NCBI GenBank assembly: GCA_016647705.1
Contig: CM028333.1
Span: 11,305,616-11,369,615 of the forward strand
DNA from: Eucommia ulmoides
Lineage: Eukaryota > Streptophyta > Magnoliopsida > Garryales > Eucommiaceae
Direction: 5' to 3'
Length of the DNA: 64,000 bases
The notes under the pieces were generated by a model. The model did no database searches. It was not told the DNA's origin and saw only the letters and a list, made by a program, of their open reading frames with translations. A program made the translations under genes and the position numbers. This document shows, one piece after another, positions 24,223 to 36,309 of this stretch (positions within the stretch are counted from its first letter, which is position 1; the number at the start of each line of letters is the position of its first letter).

Positions 24223-24925
24223 AAGGATAAATTACATTTTAAGCCCATTAATTTCTAAATAGTTATTCTAAATTTATGTATTTTCTTTTAAACTATTTAT
24301 ATATAAACATAATTTAAAAAAAAATTCTATTAGATTTTTTATTCAAACTAACAGAATGAAATGACAAAATATTAATTTTCTATTTTTTTTCATTATTTAA
24401 TCATTTTTCTCATTTTTTTCTTCTTTTTTCTTTTAATTCTTTTCTTCTCTTCCTCCATCTTCACCGGTGAAGCTCTCTCTCTCCTCTTCACCAAATCTTA
24501 CCCTCCCTCTCTCCAGCACCTTCTTCCGTTGCCATCACGAACGTCGCCGTCTCCACCCCCAATTACAGGGGCTGAAACACCCACTGTAACAGGGGGTGGT
24601 TCACCCTGTTGGCGGTGGGGTGGTGCTTACGAGCATCGTTGGCGGCGGCATCGGTGGTGGTGGTGGTGGCGGCGGAAGAAAGTGGTGGAGAGAGAGGAAT
24701 TGGTGACATGAAGGAGGAAGGAAAAAAAAATAGAAAATTGATTAGAAAATAAAAAATAAAAAATTACTATTTTGTCTCTCTAATTCTGTTAGTTTGGATG
24801 AAACTTCTAACAAAAGAGTTTTTTAAGACTGAGTTCATACGTAAGATATTTAAAATGAAACGCATAAATTTAGAAAAATTATTTTAATTTGTCAATAATT
24901 AGGAAATTTAAAATATTATTTGCCC
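24223..24925. mobile_element. Long-TIR fold-back element (copy B)
   Basis: This is the counterpart of 8325-9047, 703 bp, flanked by TTATTAT at 24216-24222 and 24926-24932. The palindromic core differs (CCAATTACAGGGG), so one hairpin arm has decayed. Confidence 0.75.
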
Positions 24926-25233
24926 TTATTATAATGCATGTGATGTCAGCATGGTAGGAGTTGATTGAGAGAGCCCAACAGACACGCAATCCTTAGAAGT
25001 TAGAATCTTGGCATGACTGGCTCCAAATAAATTAGCGGTCCACCTAAATTTGTCTTCATAATTCGTGATGAAAGGTAGAGAGAGATTAATAGGTAATTTT
25101 AATTTTAAATTTGATGAGGGGTAATTGTTTTTGTAACCATGTATGTATGCCAGAAACTGTCACCTATTATCAGGACACTGGTGACTGACCTGTCTTTGCC
25201 AGGTACCAAGGGCAAACCACTTCTCGACGAACT

Positions 25234-27849
25234 TGTAAGATTCTAATTTAACACGTACGTCATTTTGAATTTCAATTGAGAGCATTTAGAAAATTTTAGA
25301 AAAAATTGAGTTTAAATATATATATATATAAAATATATATATAATAATAAAATGAAAATACAATAAAAATGATTGGGTTAAATTGCAAATTTAGAAACTT
25401 TTTCTAAATTTGAGATGCAAAATTTGTAGAATAGAAATTTTGGGGATCAAAATGCAATTTAAGAAATCCTAAAAGATGAATGGGATTAAATAATGACTTA
25501 ATGGAAAATAGGGGGAGGAAAGTGAAATTTAACCAATTGTTTTTTATATAAAAATATATATACATATATCCGTGAGTGTGGATCCGGCCGGCCGATAGGG
25601 AGATCGGGAAGAATGGGGATCGACGTGGTGAGTAACCGATCCATCTCACACCACCATTTTCATGCATATATATTCATGTGCCGACCATTTCAGTCGCTAC
25701 AACGAAGAACACTCCAGAAATCTAGAGATAAAAACGGAGGAGCGGAGCGTTGGTGCCGTCGTGTAATCGCCGGCGTTCAGTCGCCGGCGTGTGTACGACC
25801 GAGTATGTGTGTGTTCCTCCTAGGTGCATGTAGGAGGGTGTGGTTGTCCGATGTGTGTGTGCAAGTGATCGACAATCGTCGGGGGTGTGGGTATTTCTCC
25901 GACGGCAGTGGTGGCGGTGGTGTGTGTGTGTTTTGTTTACTGTTTGAGCAATTGGAGTGAATGGCAAAGGCAGTGGCGGCATGAGTGTGGCCGATGGTGT
26001 GTATGGGTCATTACGGTTGGAGCGTAAGGTTTAGGTGGGTAGGTGAGATCGGTGGGGGAAGTGGCCGGTGGTGGTTGGTGAACCGTGGTGGGGGATGGTG
26101 TAGGGCCGGCGGTAAGAGCAACGGGGCGTGGGAGGTCTTGGGTGGACGGAAATGGTAGAGAGAGAGAGAGTGGCCAGCGGTTTTTTTGAACCGAAACAGG
26201 TATAGTAAACGCAAACAGAGAAGAAAGAGAGAGAAGAAAAAAAAAAAAAGGAAAAAGGAAAAAAAAAAAAAAAAAAAAAAAAGGGAAAAAGAGGGGGAAT
26301 TTGCAGAAACTACCTCAGGGAAATCCAAAACCCATCTCGGGGTCGCCGAATGGTTTGGAAACAGGTGAAATTTCAATCGGTTATTAATTGTCGTTAAAGT
26401 AAATTTTATTTAGCATTACACATCCTAAAATCGTATTGATTTCGTAACGGTTAATTAATTTTAAGTACGCGGTACATAAAATAGTAACAATTCGGAATAT
26501 AGGGTCTGTATTGTATGATTAGGACGTTGTAGATAAGATATTAATTCAGGTTGTCACTATTAGGTTCGCAGGCACCGATATCCAGATAAAGTATGATCAG
26601 TGTCAGTTTTGCAAAGCAAATATCGAGGTGAGTGTACTGTCTTCTTGCTAAATTACTTTTGTATGTATATATGATGAAAAGTTGGTTTACTTAAACCGTA
26701 CTATTTTATAACTTATATGGATCAAGCAGGAGGTGGGTCAGTTGGTAAACTGGATTTCCGGAAGATTTCGGTGGTTTTCGAAATGAAGTTGAAAATGAAT
26801 TTTTGTTGAATTTGGTGAAATCAGACGGTATTTTTAAAAGAAAATAGAAAACATCTGTTTTTCTAGAAATGCCTGATTTTCTAAAAATAAAATAAAATAA
26901 TAAAGGGTGGAAAAGTGGTTTTAATAAAATGAGATGTTTTCTTTAAATGGAAGTGTGATATATGATTTTTGGGATTTAAAAGTTGGTTTTGAGAAAAGGG
27001 ATAGACATGGTAATTGGACGATGTTGAGTAGATGATATTTATTGAGTTGCGTTTTGATGATGCTGTATTTGATTTGATGAGGCCATAGTATTTATCCGCT
27101 TCGGCGGAGTGATGTTTATCTGCTTCGGCAGAGTGATGTTAGACGTTTATACTGCGCAGTAATTATCCGCTTCGGCTGAGTGATGGGTGTTCGTAGGAAG
27201 GCATATCCTATGGATGGTACGGTACCGTTGCAAACTCCCGATCGTGAGGTTAAAACGATCACTAGGGCTGACCAGTGTGTGTGTGTTTATAGCTGATATT
27301 TTGAGATGTGGTGTTTTACTTATATCGGGTAATTTATTATTTACTTTGGTGAATGATATGATTTTATATTAGATGGATTTGGATGAAACTTATACTTATG
27401 GGTTTATTTCCACTGCTTATATTACGGAAAATTTTGTTAGTTACGCGTTATTTACGTACCTACGCTTGATCCATTTAGATGTTGTAGGGTGATTTATTAC
27501 TACAAAATATTTTTACTAAGAAGGCAGTACACTCGCAGGTGAAACAGTTAGGAGTCGGTCGGTCCCCTACAGATACTAGATAGAGTTATGTGGGTCATAC
27601 GATGGAGTCATTTGGAAGGGATTTTGAGGCGAGGTGTCAGCGATGAATCTAAGTGAGATCATGGGATTCGAATTTTTGGTTATTATTATAGTTCGGACAT
27701 TGTGTCCCTATTAATGGAAATTATGTATATGTTGTACTTATTATTTGTTTGTATAATTTTTTTTATGGTGGTTGTCTAGTTAGTTAGGGGATATCATGTT
27801 GACGTCACGCCGACCCCAGGGCGACGGGAGTCCGGGGTGGGGTGTGATA
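25234..27849 (+). mobile_element. Solo LTR, Tekay-like, plus strand
   Basis: The 2.62-kb LTR runs from TGTAAGATTC to GGGTGTGATA and is flanked by GAACT at 25229-25233 and 27850-27854. The uninterrupted site is visible in copy A (GACAAACTTCCCGGG, about 9347). It contains an imperfect inverted repeat pair (26625-26648 and 27518-27539), GCTTCGGCGGAGTGATG tandem units near 27095-27185, and the conserved GGTACCGTTGC / CGATCGTGAGG block. Lack of an internal region indicates recombination between two LTRs. It is absent from copy A, so it inserted after the flank duplicated. Confidence 0.92.
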
Positions 27850-28582
27850 GAACTTCCCGGGGCTGCACTTTCCATTTGTCGAGGCCTGACCTCCAGGGTG
27901 ATAAGGGTTAGGACTCATTGTTAATATGTCATCATCACCATGCTGTCTCGGACTCATCTACGACTTGTGATGTCCGGGCAACTCTCTAACATCCCCATAT
28001 GATCTCCACATGTAATAGGTTGGACTCTATGCTCTCCACCTTTCTGGCGATACGTAGGCCGCTTCAAATGGGCTAAAGGACAAAGCCCAATAATTTTAAT
28101 CATGCAACCTGCTGTCCTATTCTTAACAAGAAGTATTAGGGTATTGATTTGAGCTTAATCCACTATTTTTTGGGCACTAATCTAACCACTTGCCTATAAA
28201 TAGAGGGGTATTCAATGCGCTAGGTATTGATTTTTTTTTTCCCTTCTAAAATGCTTATATTTTTTTTTGGAACTCTTACTCTCATGATAGAGAAATTTCG
28301 ATGGGTACACCCCAATAGATCTTTGTGTAGGTTAAAGTTCGGACTCAAGACATATTTTAGGTGATGTATTTTATACCGTTAGCATTTCATATTTTATTTA
28401 ATTTTCAAGAAATAAATTTTCCTAAGTCGATTTTCCATTAATGTTTAAGATTTTCAATTCAAAATTGGAGATCCGTAGTTAGAAATTTCTGTAAGTAATC
28501 GGATATTAAAACTATCAGATCTACGCATCGAAATATAGAAAATTAAGTCTAAACAAAATATTTAATTCCCTTAGGTGGATCT

Positions 28583-28991
28583 TGTCACAACCTACCCCTG
28601 ACACCCATCACCATGGGGTTGGCATAACGTCATCATAACATCACCTGCTTTCCAAAACAACTGGAAACTGACATATGCATACATAAATATACAATCACCA
28701 AAAACAACCATACTGATTTAATACACTCACTAATTGGGGACATACCCGTTCCTACAAAAATTATAATAACCACAAAGATAAAAACAATTTTGAGCCTCTC
28801 ATAAGTTTGCATCAACTAGCACCTCTAAAATTAATATCCTCTCACTACCGTATTGCCAGATTCTAACTAGCGCCAGTAGGGGGACCGACTCCTGGCTGTT
28901 TCACCGGCGAGTGTATTGCCTTCTTTATAAAAAACATCTTAAATTGATCAAGCGTATAACATATAAACATCACATTCCAAATACAAATCTC

Positions 28992-29078
<87 letters not shown>

Positions 29079-31127
29079 TACCACACCACAAGGAAAACAT
29101 CATTTTTTCTGTTACCACAGAATCGACGTATATATGTTTATAACATTTCAACTAAGCAGTAAAAAATCAACCAGAACATCACAGCAACCATATAATATAA
29201 CGCAACAGAAATAATAGATATATCGTCGTAAATGGGTACACCAAGCCAGTATAAAATAAAGTATATATAAATGTCATATATGACAAAACACCATATTTGA
29301 CACTACACCACACCACACCACACCACATCACTCCATATCACACCACACCTTGGCTAGTCATGTGATCGTTTTAACTTCACGATCGGGAGTTACAACGGTA
29401 CCGTATCCCGTAGGATATGCCTTCCTACCGGGATATAACAACGCTCCGCTGGATTGTGCTAGACGGGTGAAACAACACTCCGCTGGACTAGGCCAAATGG
29501 GTAAAACAACGCTCCGCTGGACTAAGTCAGACTGGTGAAACAACGCTCTACTGGACTAAACCAGACAGGTGAAACACCGCTCCGTTGGACTATGCCAAGC
29601 GGGTGGATATCCACCACCAATCTCCACCTCACCTCAACAACAATAACTCATCTCCACCTCAACAACAACTCCGCCCACCATCAACTGCCACCTCAACAAC
29701 AAACAATGAAATCCACAATATTAGAAATACTCAAAATAACGCTTGATCCATGTAAATTAGAAAAATTCATCTATTTTCACGTAAACACATTTTTCCATCA
29801 GATATATATATAAAAAAAAAATAAATTTTTGGCAAGAAGACAATACACTCACCTTGTGATCTGTTCCCCAAAAATCTTTACCGACTATACTCTACCGTTC
29901 CTCAGGTGCTTGCGAACCTATTAGTGACAGGGTTTAAATTAATATTTTGGGTAAAAATATAATCTAATCATGCAATGCTGGCCCTACATTCTACAATTTT
30001 CCCGTCCCCACATTTTATTATGGAAAATTATTATTATTCACCCCATTCTGTTATGATAATATTTTATGTACAACGTTATTACAATTAACCGTTACGAAGA
30101 TTATTACAATTACGGAAATTGTAACGCTAAAAATTTTATTTAATGAGAAATAATAATCGATTGAAATTTTACCCGTTTCCTAATCATTCGCAAGCCAAGA
30201 AGTTGAATTAGGATTGTAGTTTTTTATTTTTATTTTTGGGGTGGTTAGTGTAATTGTTCTTTTATATTCATTTTCTTCTTCTTGGTTTTTTTTTTTTTTT
30301 TTTGGCGCTATTGATGCAATCCGACCACCGATCAACCACCACCCCGCTCACGTCCCTTTCACCGGTGGCGACAAATAACAGTACCCACACCCCCGCCGTC
30401 GTCAACACCACTTCCACACAGTATGATCACACATACCCACACACCGATCACACACCCACTTTCCGACACTCTCTCTCTCACTAACCTCTCTTCACCGCTG
30501 GCCCTCCCACACTAGCACAATGATCACCATTGACCGACAATGATCCACTCACGATGGTCGACGATCGACGACCGACAATCTAAACAGACTCCCCACACAC
30601 GCACACTCTGCTGGGTTGTACCGAAATAGAGAACGCACATGCATTGCCGTAGTGGCGATACACACTGTTGGTCGCACCGTGGCGACGATCACACACGTGC
30701 ACCCATGCACCCGAATGATCAACACAACACATATATACATATACCATAGAAATTTAAACATATACGCCTACTTACCAAACGACGGCGATGAACGACAACG
30801 GTCACGGTATTGAAGATCTCACCCCTACGATCGTTGAATGAACAATCGAAGACGCACACATACACAGAGACTGGACTGATCCCACCTGCACGATCGTTTT
30901 GTAACAGAACCCACAACCACGACGTCGGACTGAGCACACCGCCGAACACCCTCCGATTCTCTCTCTAACTTATGTGATTTTTCCTTTCTTTCCCAGCTTT
31001 TGATCACGATATCATTTAATTGCATGGGTTGTTGTGGATGGATTTTTGGTTTTCTTCACGCCACATCGCTCCTCTCCCACACCTTCCTGTCTCTGGCTGA
31101 GCTCATGGCACACACACACTCCTATGC

Positions 31128-31159
<32 letters not shown>

Positions 31160-31444
31160 CTATATATATATTTTGATTAATTACACATTTCTCCCATTTA
31201 TTCCTTTAACACTTCGTTTTTGTCCAATTTCCATATTCAAGATTTTCTAAATTGCAATTTTATCCCAAAAAGTTTTAATTAAAAAGTTAAATGAAAATTT
31301 CGGGTTGAATGTTTTCTAAATTTACAAATCGATTCCTAAACTTTTAAATTTGAATTTTTTTAATTAACCCAATTTCACCCCGAATTTCCCCAATTATTTT
31401 AAAATGTAACTAAAATGACGTACATGCGAAATTAGGGTCTTACA
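28583..31444 (-). mobile_element. Solo LTR at the same site as the gypsy element in copy A
   Basis: The 2.86-kb LTR reads, on the minus strand, TGTAAGACCC to GGTTGTGACA. It sits after the same GGATCT as the LTR at 10088, and is followed by AATCT. The internal region has been lost by LTR-LTR recombination. It contains (AT)n at 28994-29077, the 35-bp minisatellite near 29440-29610, and a (TG)n tract at 31133-31159. Confidence 0.9.
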
Positions 31445-31687
31445 AATCTAATCGTGTTAACATTAAAACAATAGAGATATGTAATATTTAAACAATTTTA
31501 AATATATACCTTTTCCCGTGCTTTAGCCTCAAAGCCGATAGTTTTTAGGCGTGATTTGAATAGAATTTTTCGAGAGTCTCTCAACACGAACAATCACGTA
31601 CAACCAGCTTTAGAAGGTTGATTCTCTTAGAAATAACACATGTGTCTCACCTCTAGTAGTATCCACATAGAGAATTTCTAGAAAGAG

Positions 31688-31739
<52 letters not shown>

Positions 31740-31839
31740 TTCTAAGATCTATCTAATCTCAAGAATTTAAGAATTTTGAATTTAGGAGATAGCTGGATTC
31801 AAAATCGACAGTGCATATGATTTGGGAACTCTTAAGTTA
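31445..31839. other. Right flank of the gypsy insertion, AT-rich
   Basis: No gene is seen. A (TA)n tract covers about 31690-31736. Confidence 0.6.
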
Positions 31840-32570
31840 TAGATTTGCATAGATGATTTAACTACGAGGGAATGACAAAATATGCAACATCCGACTTGCA
31901 CGAATGATTTGCATGAATGTATATTACTCACCAGACATTGCCTACGTTATCCATCAAGTCAACCAGATTCTGTCTGCTCCTCGGACTATTCACTATTCGG
32001 TTGTTCTTCGTATTTTTTGGTATGTCAACGACACCTTGTTTCATGGACTTCATTTCTCAGCTCAGTTTACTCCCACTTTACATACATGCTTATTCCAATG
32101 TCGATTGGGCTAGAATCCCATCGACATACATTCAACCATGAGTTATTGTTTCTTGTTGGGCGACTCTCTTATTTCCTTGCGCAATAAAAAACAAAGTATA
32201 GTTGTCCTCTCCAGTATTGAAGTCGAATACAGTGTCATTGCTGATGCAATACAAAAATTACTTTGATTTCGCTGGCTCCTCGCTAACAAGAGAGTCTCCT
32301 CTCTTACTGTCACTATTCTAAATTGTGACTGTAGGAGTGTTATTCAGATTGTCCATAATGACATTTTTCATGAGCATACAAAATACATTAAGACTAATTG
32401 TCACCTCATTCGTCACCATATTTTCTAGAATACTATTTACTTTCATCTCGTTAATTAATTCAATCAAATAACAGATATTTTCATGAAGACTCATCTACCC
32501 GGACGCTTTCATACTCTGGCTTCCAAACTCAAGTTTACATCTAATATACCGTCTCGAGTTTGAGTGAGGA
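31840..32570 (+). pseudogene. Decayed copia RT/RNase H fragment (copy C)
   Basis: Frames give TRHCLRYPSSQ / LPTLSIKSTRFCLL and VFFGMSTTPCFMDF fragments of the RT end, then decayed RNase H with CDCRSVIQIVHNDIFHE-like residues. It is a paralogue of 2281-2934 and keeps more of the family residues (SPDIAYVIHQVNQILSAPRT). A purine tract (GAGTGAGGA) and a truncated LTR follow. Confidence 0.7.
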
Positions 32571-32640
32571 TGTTAATATATGTATTTGGGCTTTGGTCCA
32601 TTAGGTTAAACTTCAATTTTACTAGGAAAATCAAACCATA
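32571..32640 (+). mobile_element. Truncated copia LTR (copy C)
   Basis: It starts TGTTAATATATGTAT and stops after about 70 bp. The next sequence (AATAATCACAAACCACACCC) equals the PLAC8 downstream flank at 3150, which shows the two loci are paralogous beyond the element. Confidence 0.6.
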
Positions 32641-32750
32641 AGAAACGATTATCATTTTCATAAATAATCACAAACCACACCCTTATATATTTATTTATTT
32701 TTCTTAAGAAATGTTCAAAGATTATTAAAATGGCTATATATATATATATA

Positions 32751-33612
32751 AAAAAAATTACATTTTAAACCCTCTAAGTATCAACACATTTTTATTGGGT
32801 CCTTCCGTCAGAAATTCTGTCAAAACTAACCGAATTTTGAGAGCAAAATCGTCATTTTATATTTTTAATTTTTTAATCAATTTTTAATATATTTTTCTCT
32901 TTTTCTTTGGTTTGACTTCTCTCTCTCCCCTTTCTCTCTCTCTTCTCCCTCCTTCCCCCTTTCTCTCTTCCTCTCACTCTTCCCCTATCGGCCCCTATTA
33001 CAGGGGGTAGAATCACCCCCATAACAGGGGGTGAACTACCCCCGTAATAGGGGGTGGTACCCCCGTTACGGGTGTGTTTTCACCCCCTTAAATAGGGGGT
33101 GATCACCCCCTTAACAGGGGGTGTTACACCCACAGAGGGTGATCACCCTCGTAACAGAGGGTGTTTCACCCCCTCAATAGGGGGTAAAAGCGGGCGGTGT
33201 TAAACCCACAGGGGGTGTTTCACCCCTATGAAATGAATAAGAGAGGAAGAGGGGAAGAAGGAAGAGAAGGAAGGAGGAAGATGGAGGAAGAAGGAAGAGC
33301 GAGAGAGATAATCAGAAGGAAGAGCGAGAGAGATAATCGGAAAGAAGAAGGAAGAGAGAGATGATCAGAGGAGAGAGAGAGATATAGAGATAAATTAAGA
33401 AAAAAAAAAGAAAAGAAAAAAAATCATTAAAAATTAAAAAATAAGTAAAAAAACTGTTTTGCCCCTATATTCTATTAGTTTGGATGAAATTTCTGATGGA
33501 ATGACCAAATAAAAACGTGCTTATACCTTGAGGGTTTTAAATGAAATGCGCAAACGAAAAGGAACTATTTAGAAAAATATCAATATCTAAAGAGTTTAAA
33601 ATGTAATTTTCC
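32751..33612. mobile_element. Long-TIR fold-back element, third copy
   Basis: The ends AAATTACATTTTAAACCCT and (reversed) GGAAAATTACATTTTAAACT are inverted repeats extending over 100 bp, with pyrimidine-rich left and purine-rich right arms. It sits inside the (TA)n tract that is uninterrupted at 3219-3267. It is the same family as 8325-9047, judging by the terminal motif, the arm composition and the CCCCTATTACAGGGG core hairpin. Confidence 0.7.
32990..33222. repeat. Array of GC-stem palindromes in the element core
   Basis: About ten short hairpins of the form CACCCCC-loop-GGGGGTG stand in a row, with AT loops such as ATAACA and TTAAAT. Several are perfect (GGGGGTGATCACCCCC). Confidence 0.85.
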
Positions 33613-33615
33613 ATA

Positions 33616-33660
33616 TATATATATATATATTTATTTATTTATTTATTTATTTATTTATTT
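33616..33660. repeat. (AT)n and (TTTA)n microsatellites
   Basis: A TA run followed by about seven TTTA units lies in the right half of the site that the long-TIR element split. Confidence 0.85.
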
Positions 33661-33759
33661 TTTCCACAAAACTAACCCATCATATAAATTCAAATATATT
33701 TATTGACTTACCTTAAATAAAGTTGTCTTATCCCTTATTCCTTCTGTACGAAATAGTTA

Positions 33760-35289
33760 GGCTCCGTTTGGTAACCACTCTCATCCCAAAAATTCTCATC
33801 TCATTCCCAGATTTTTGGAATTTATTTTTGGGCATAGCGTTTGGTAATCCATTCTACTTTTTGTTTCCGTTTCCATTTCATTTCACAATGGGAATCCACC
33901 ACAATTTTTTGTATAGAGTTGAGAAACAAAACAAAAATTGTTTCTACCTATTCCCATCTCATTCCCAAGCAAAAACAAACCAGAATTTGAGCTCACTTTC
34001 GTCCATCGTCGTGTTTATCATATCTATCGTCGTCCTTCGTGTTCATCACCTCCATCATCCTCAACTGGCTTTGTTTAGTTCTTCGTCTTCGCTCATTGTC
34101 GTCGTTCGTCTGTTTCTTCGTCTTCGTGTTCGTGCTCCTTCGTCGCCATCATCATCGTCGCCATCGCCTTCGCCTTAGTCGTCATCGTCTAACCCTATTT
34201 CGTCGCCATCGTGTTGGTTGTCTTCTTTAGGGTTTCGATTTCGATATTGAAATGGAAACCCGAAATGAAATTCGAAACCTATTTCGATTTCGAAATCGAA
34301 ATCGAAATAGGGTTTTGATTTTGATTTCGAAATCGAAACTCACACTCAAACTCGAAATCGAAACCTATTTCGATTTCGATTTCAAAATCGAAATCAAAGT
34401 AAGTTGAATTTGCTCTTAATTTTTTGAATTTGTGATTGTTGTTCTTGAATTTGTTATTGGTGTTCTTGAATTTGTTCTAGAATTTTTGGTTTAGGGTTTG
34501 TTATTGATTTCTAGTATAAAATTGTTACCAAATGCGATTCTATTCCTGGATAAAAAAAAAATAAAAAAAATTGTCATTACCAAACGCTCTTCTGCTCCCA
34601 AGAAGAAACCCCGTTTGGTAACCTTTTTCATTCCAGAATTTTCCATTCCATTCCCAAATTTTTGGGAATTCTGTTTGGAAATAGCATTTGGTAATTTTTG
34701 TTTTCGTTTCCATTCCATTCATATTTGAGAATTGTGTCCATTTTTTTCTTAAGAGATGAGAAACAAAAGAAAATTGTTTCTCATAATTCCCATTCCATTC
34801 CCAAAACTAATTTTACTGTTTATCCGCCAGTCGACCATCGGCTGTCACCGTCGGCCACCGTCCGCCGCCGTCGTTGTCGCCGTCAGCCATCTCCGGCGAC
34901 TGTCACCGGTCACCGCCGCTACCGCCCACCTGGCAACTTCCGGCGCTGCCTGCCGCCGGTCGTCTGCCACTGTCACTTGTCGCCGCCACAGGCCAAAACA
35001 AAAAAAAAAAAAAAACTCAAAAAAAATAATAATTTGATTTTAGGATAAAATCGTTACCAAACACGATTCTCTTTCCAAAACAAAAAAAAAAAAAAAAATT
35101 ATCGTTACCAAACGCGATTCTACTCCCAAGAAGGAAACAAAATTCTCATCCTATCCCATCCCATTCTCATCATACTGTTAGAATGGAAATAGAAACGGTT
35201 ACCAAATGCCACCAAAATTATCTTCCCATTTCATCCCATTCTAATACCACTACATTGGATGGGCCTGAAACGATTACCAAACGCGAGCT
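33760..35289. mobile_element. Non-autonomous PIF/Harbinger-like element, internally rearranged
   Basis: The terminal repeats GGCTCCGTTTGGTAACC and (reversed) GCTCGCGTTTGGTAATC are flanked by TTA on both sides, the target size of this superfamily. Further copies of the TTTGGTAAC / CATTCCCA terminal motif lie inside (34610-34700, 35045-35180), so it is either nested or built from repeated ends. The interior holds a CGAAAT-type hexamer array and a GCCGCCGTC-rich stretch. No transposase is seen. Confidence 0.6.
34245..34402. repeat. Hexamer array of GAAATC/GATTTC in both orientations
   Basis: Runs of TTCGAAATCGAAATC alternate with their complement, so the stretch can fold on itself. Confidence 0.8.
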
Positions 35290-35950
35290 TAGTTTTTTGT
35301 CCTTACCTAAGAAAAAATTGTGAAAAAACAAATATAGCCCTGTGTAAATAATTACAAACTCCCTTAAGACAAAAATTCACCCTCTCTTTCTCTATCCTCC
35401 TATTCCTCAGCGAACCCCCGGCACATACGGTCCTCCTACCACCTTATCTTCCGTCGCCTTCGTATCACCGACACAACCAATGGTCACCTCGTTCCTCGTG
35501 AAATCAGGAACTGAAACGCCGGCTCCCTTCATTGCAGCACAGCCTTCGAGGGTTTCAGTCTCTCGAGCAATCCCGACAAGAGCTGTTCGTTACCATCCCA
35601 CGTGAGTCGCCGTCGTCGTCAGTTGTTTGTCGCCTTCTTCGTTAGCTGTTCGTCGCCATTCGTCCGCAAGCCAAGATCCGACCAAGCCGTCTGCCTTCGA
35701 CTTTCGTCAGTTGTCTTTCTCTGTTTTCTCTCTCTTTTTCTCTCTCCATCCCTTAGATCCTGAAAATCCAGATAGGATTTTCTAGATCTAATTTTTCAGA
35801 TCTATTGCGTAATTAAGATTTTCGGAATCTAGGGTTTCTTGGATCAAATTTTCTCCGTCCGATTTTTGGAATCTTCCTTTTATTCTTGTTGGAATTAGGG
35901 TAATGATTTTGGGAAGAGTTTCGGACTCTCCGTCCGGTCATATGGACGAT
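35290..35950. other. Gene-free, TCG-rich sequence
   Basis: Repeated GTTCGTCGCC / GCTGTTCGTCG motifs recur near 36770-36850, so the two stretches may be arms of one larger element around the PPR fragment. No gene is supported. Confidence 0.45.
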
Positions 35951-35973
35951 TCTTTTGTCGGGTTGTAACGATT

Positions 35974-36193
35974 TTGGAACAGTTTTTGGGAACATTTGCG
36001 TATTGGAAGATTCTCGTGATAGAACCAGAAAATGATTCTGCTTTCGTTTTGCTCTCGAATTTGTATGCTTCGAACGCGATGTGGGGTTTGGTGGGGGAAT
36101 TGAGAAGGAAGATGAAGGAGAAGGATATTTTAAGGAGTCGGAATCGAGTTGGATTCAAATTAGAGGTTCGATTCGGTATTGTTTTTGCAGGTG

Positions 36194-36224
<31 letters not shown>

Positions 36225-36309
36225 AATTGTTTTTGTGTGTTTAAAGAGCCTGAAGAACCATATGGCAGAGTTTGATGATGAAGATGATGAAATGGTGCTG
36301 CTAAAATGA
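35974..36309 (+). pseudogene. Captured fragment of a PPR gene (E-type region)
   Basis: The 111-codon frame opens with EPENDSAFVLLSNLYAS, then LVGELRRKMKEKDI and GFKLEV. This matches the E-domain region of plant pentatricopeptide proteins (typically EPEN...YVLLSNIYA...VRKLMKEKGV). PPR arrays proper, the DYW domain and the rest of the gene are missing. A (GTGAAA)n repeat (about 36190-36228) encodes GESESESESE and carries the frame on by chance. It is flanked by repetitive sequence on both sides, as in Pack-type gene capture. Confidence 0.65.

Larger units (their letters stand above)
19141..28582. other. Segmental duplication copy B of the PLAC8 upstream flank
   Basis: After the breakpoint at 19141 the sequence follows 5837-10087 in order: copia relic, hAT-like element, long-TIR element, LTR-like promoter. 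It is interrupted by the 2.55-kb tandem duplication and by a solo LTR (25234-27849). It ends at GGTGGATCT before the same gypsy LTR as copy A. No PLAC8 exon is included. Confidence 0.9.

Noticed and set aside
25613..25960. A 115-codon frame, VCVFLL-like, that could look like a small secreted protein.
   Set aside because: It lies in the low-complexity zone of the solo LTR, and the frame is not kept in the LTRs at 39400 or 45800.
33723..34178. A 151-codon frame with many Leu, Phe and Ser residues.
   Set aside because: It lies inside the Harbinger-like element and consists of CATCATCGTC-type low-complexity DNA. No family is recognisable.
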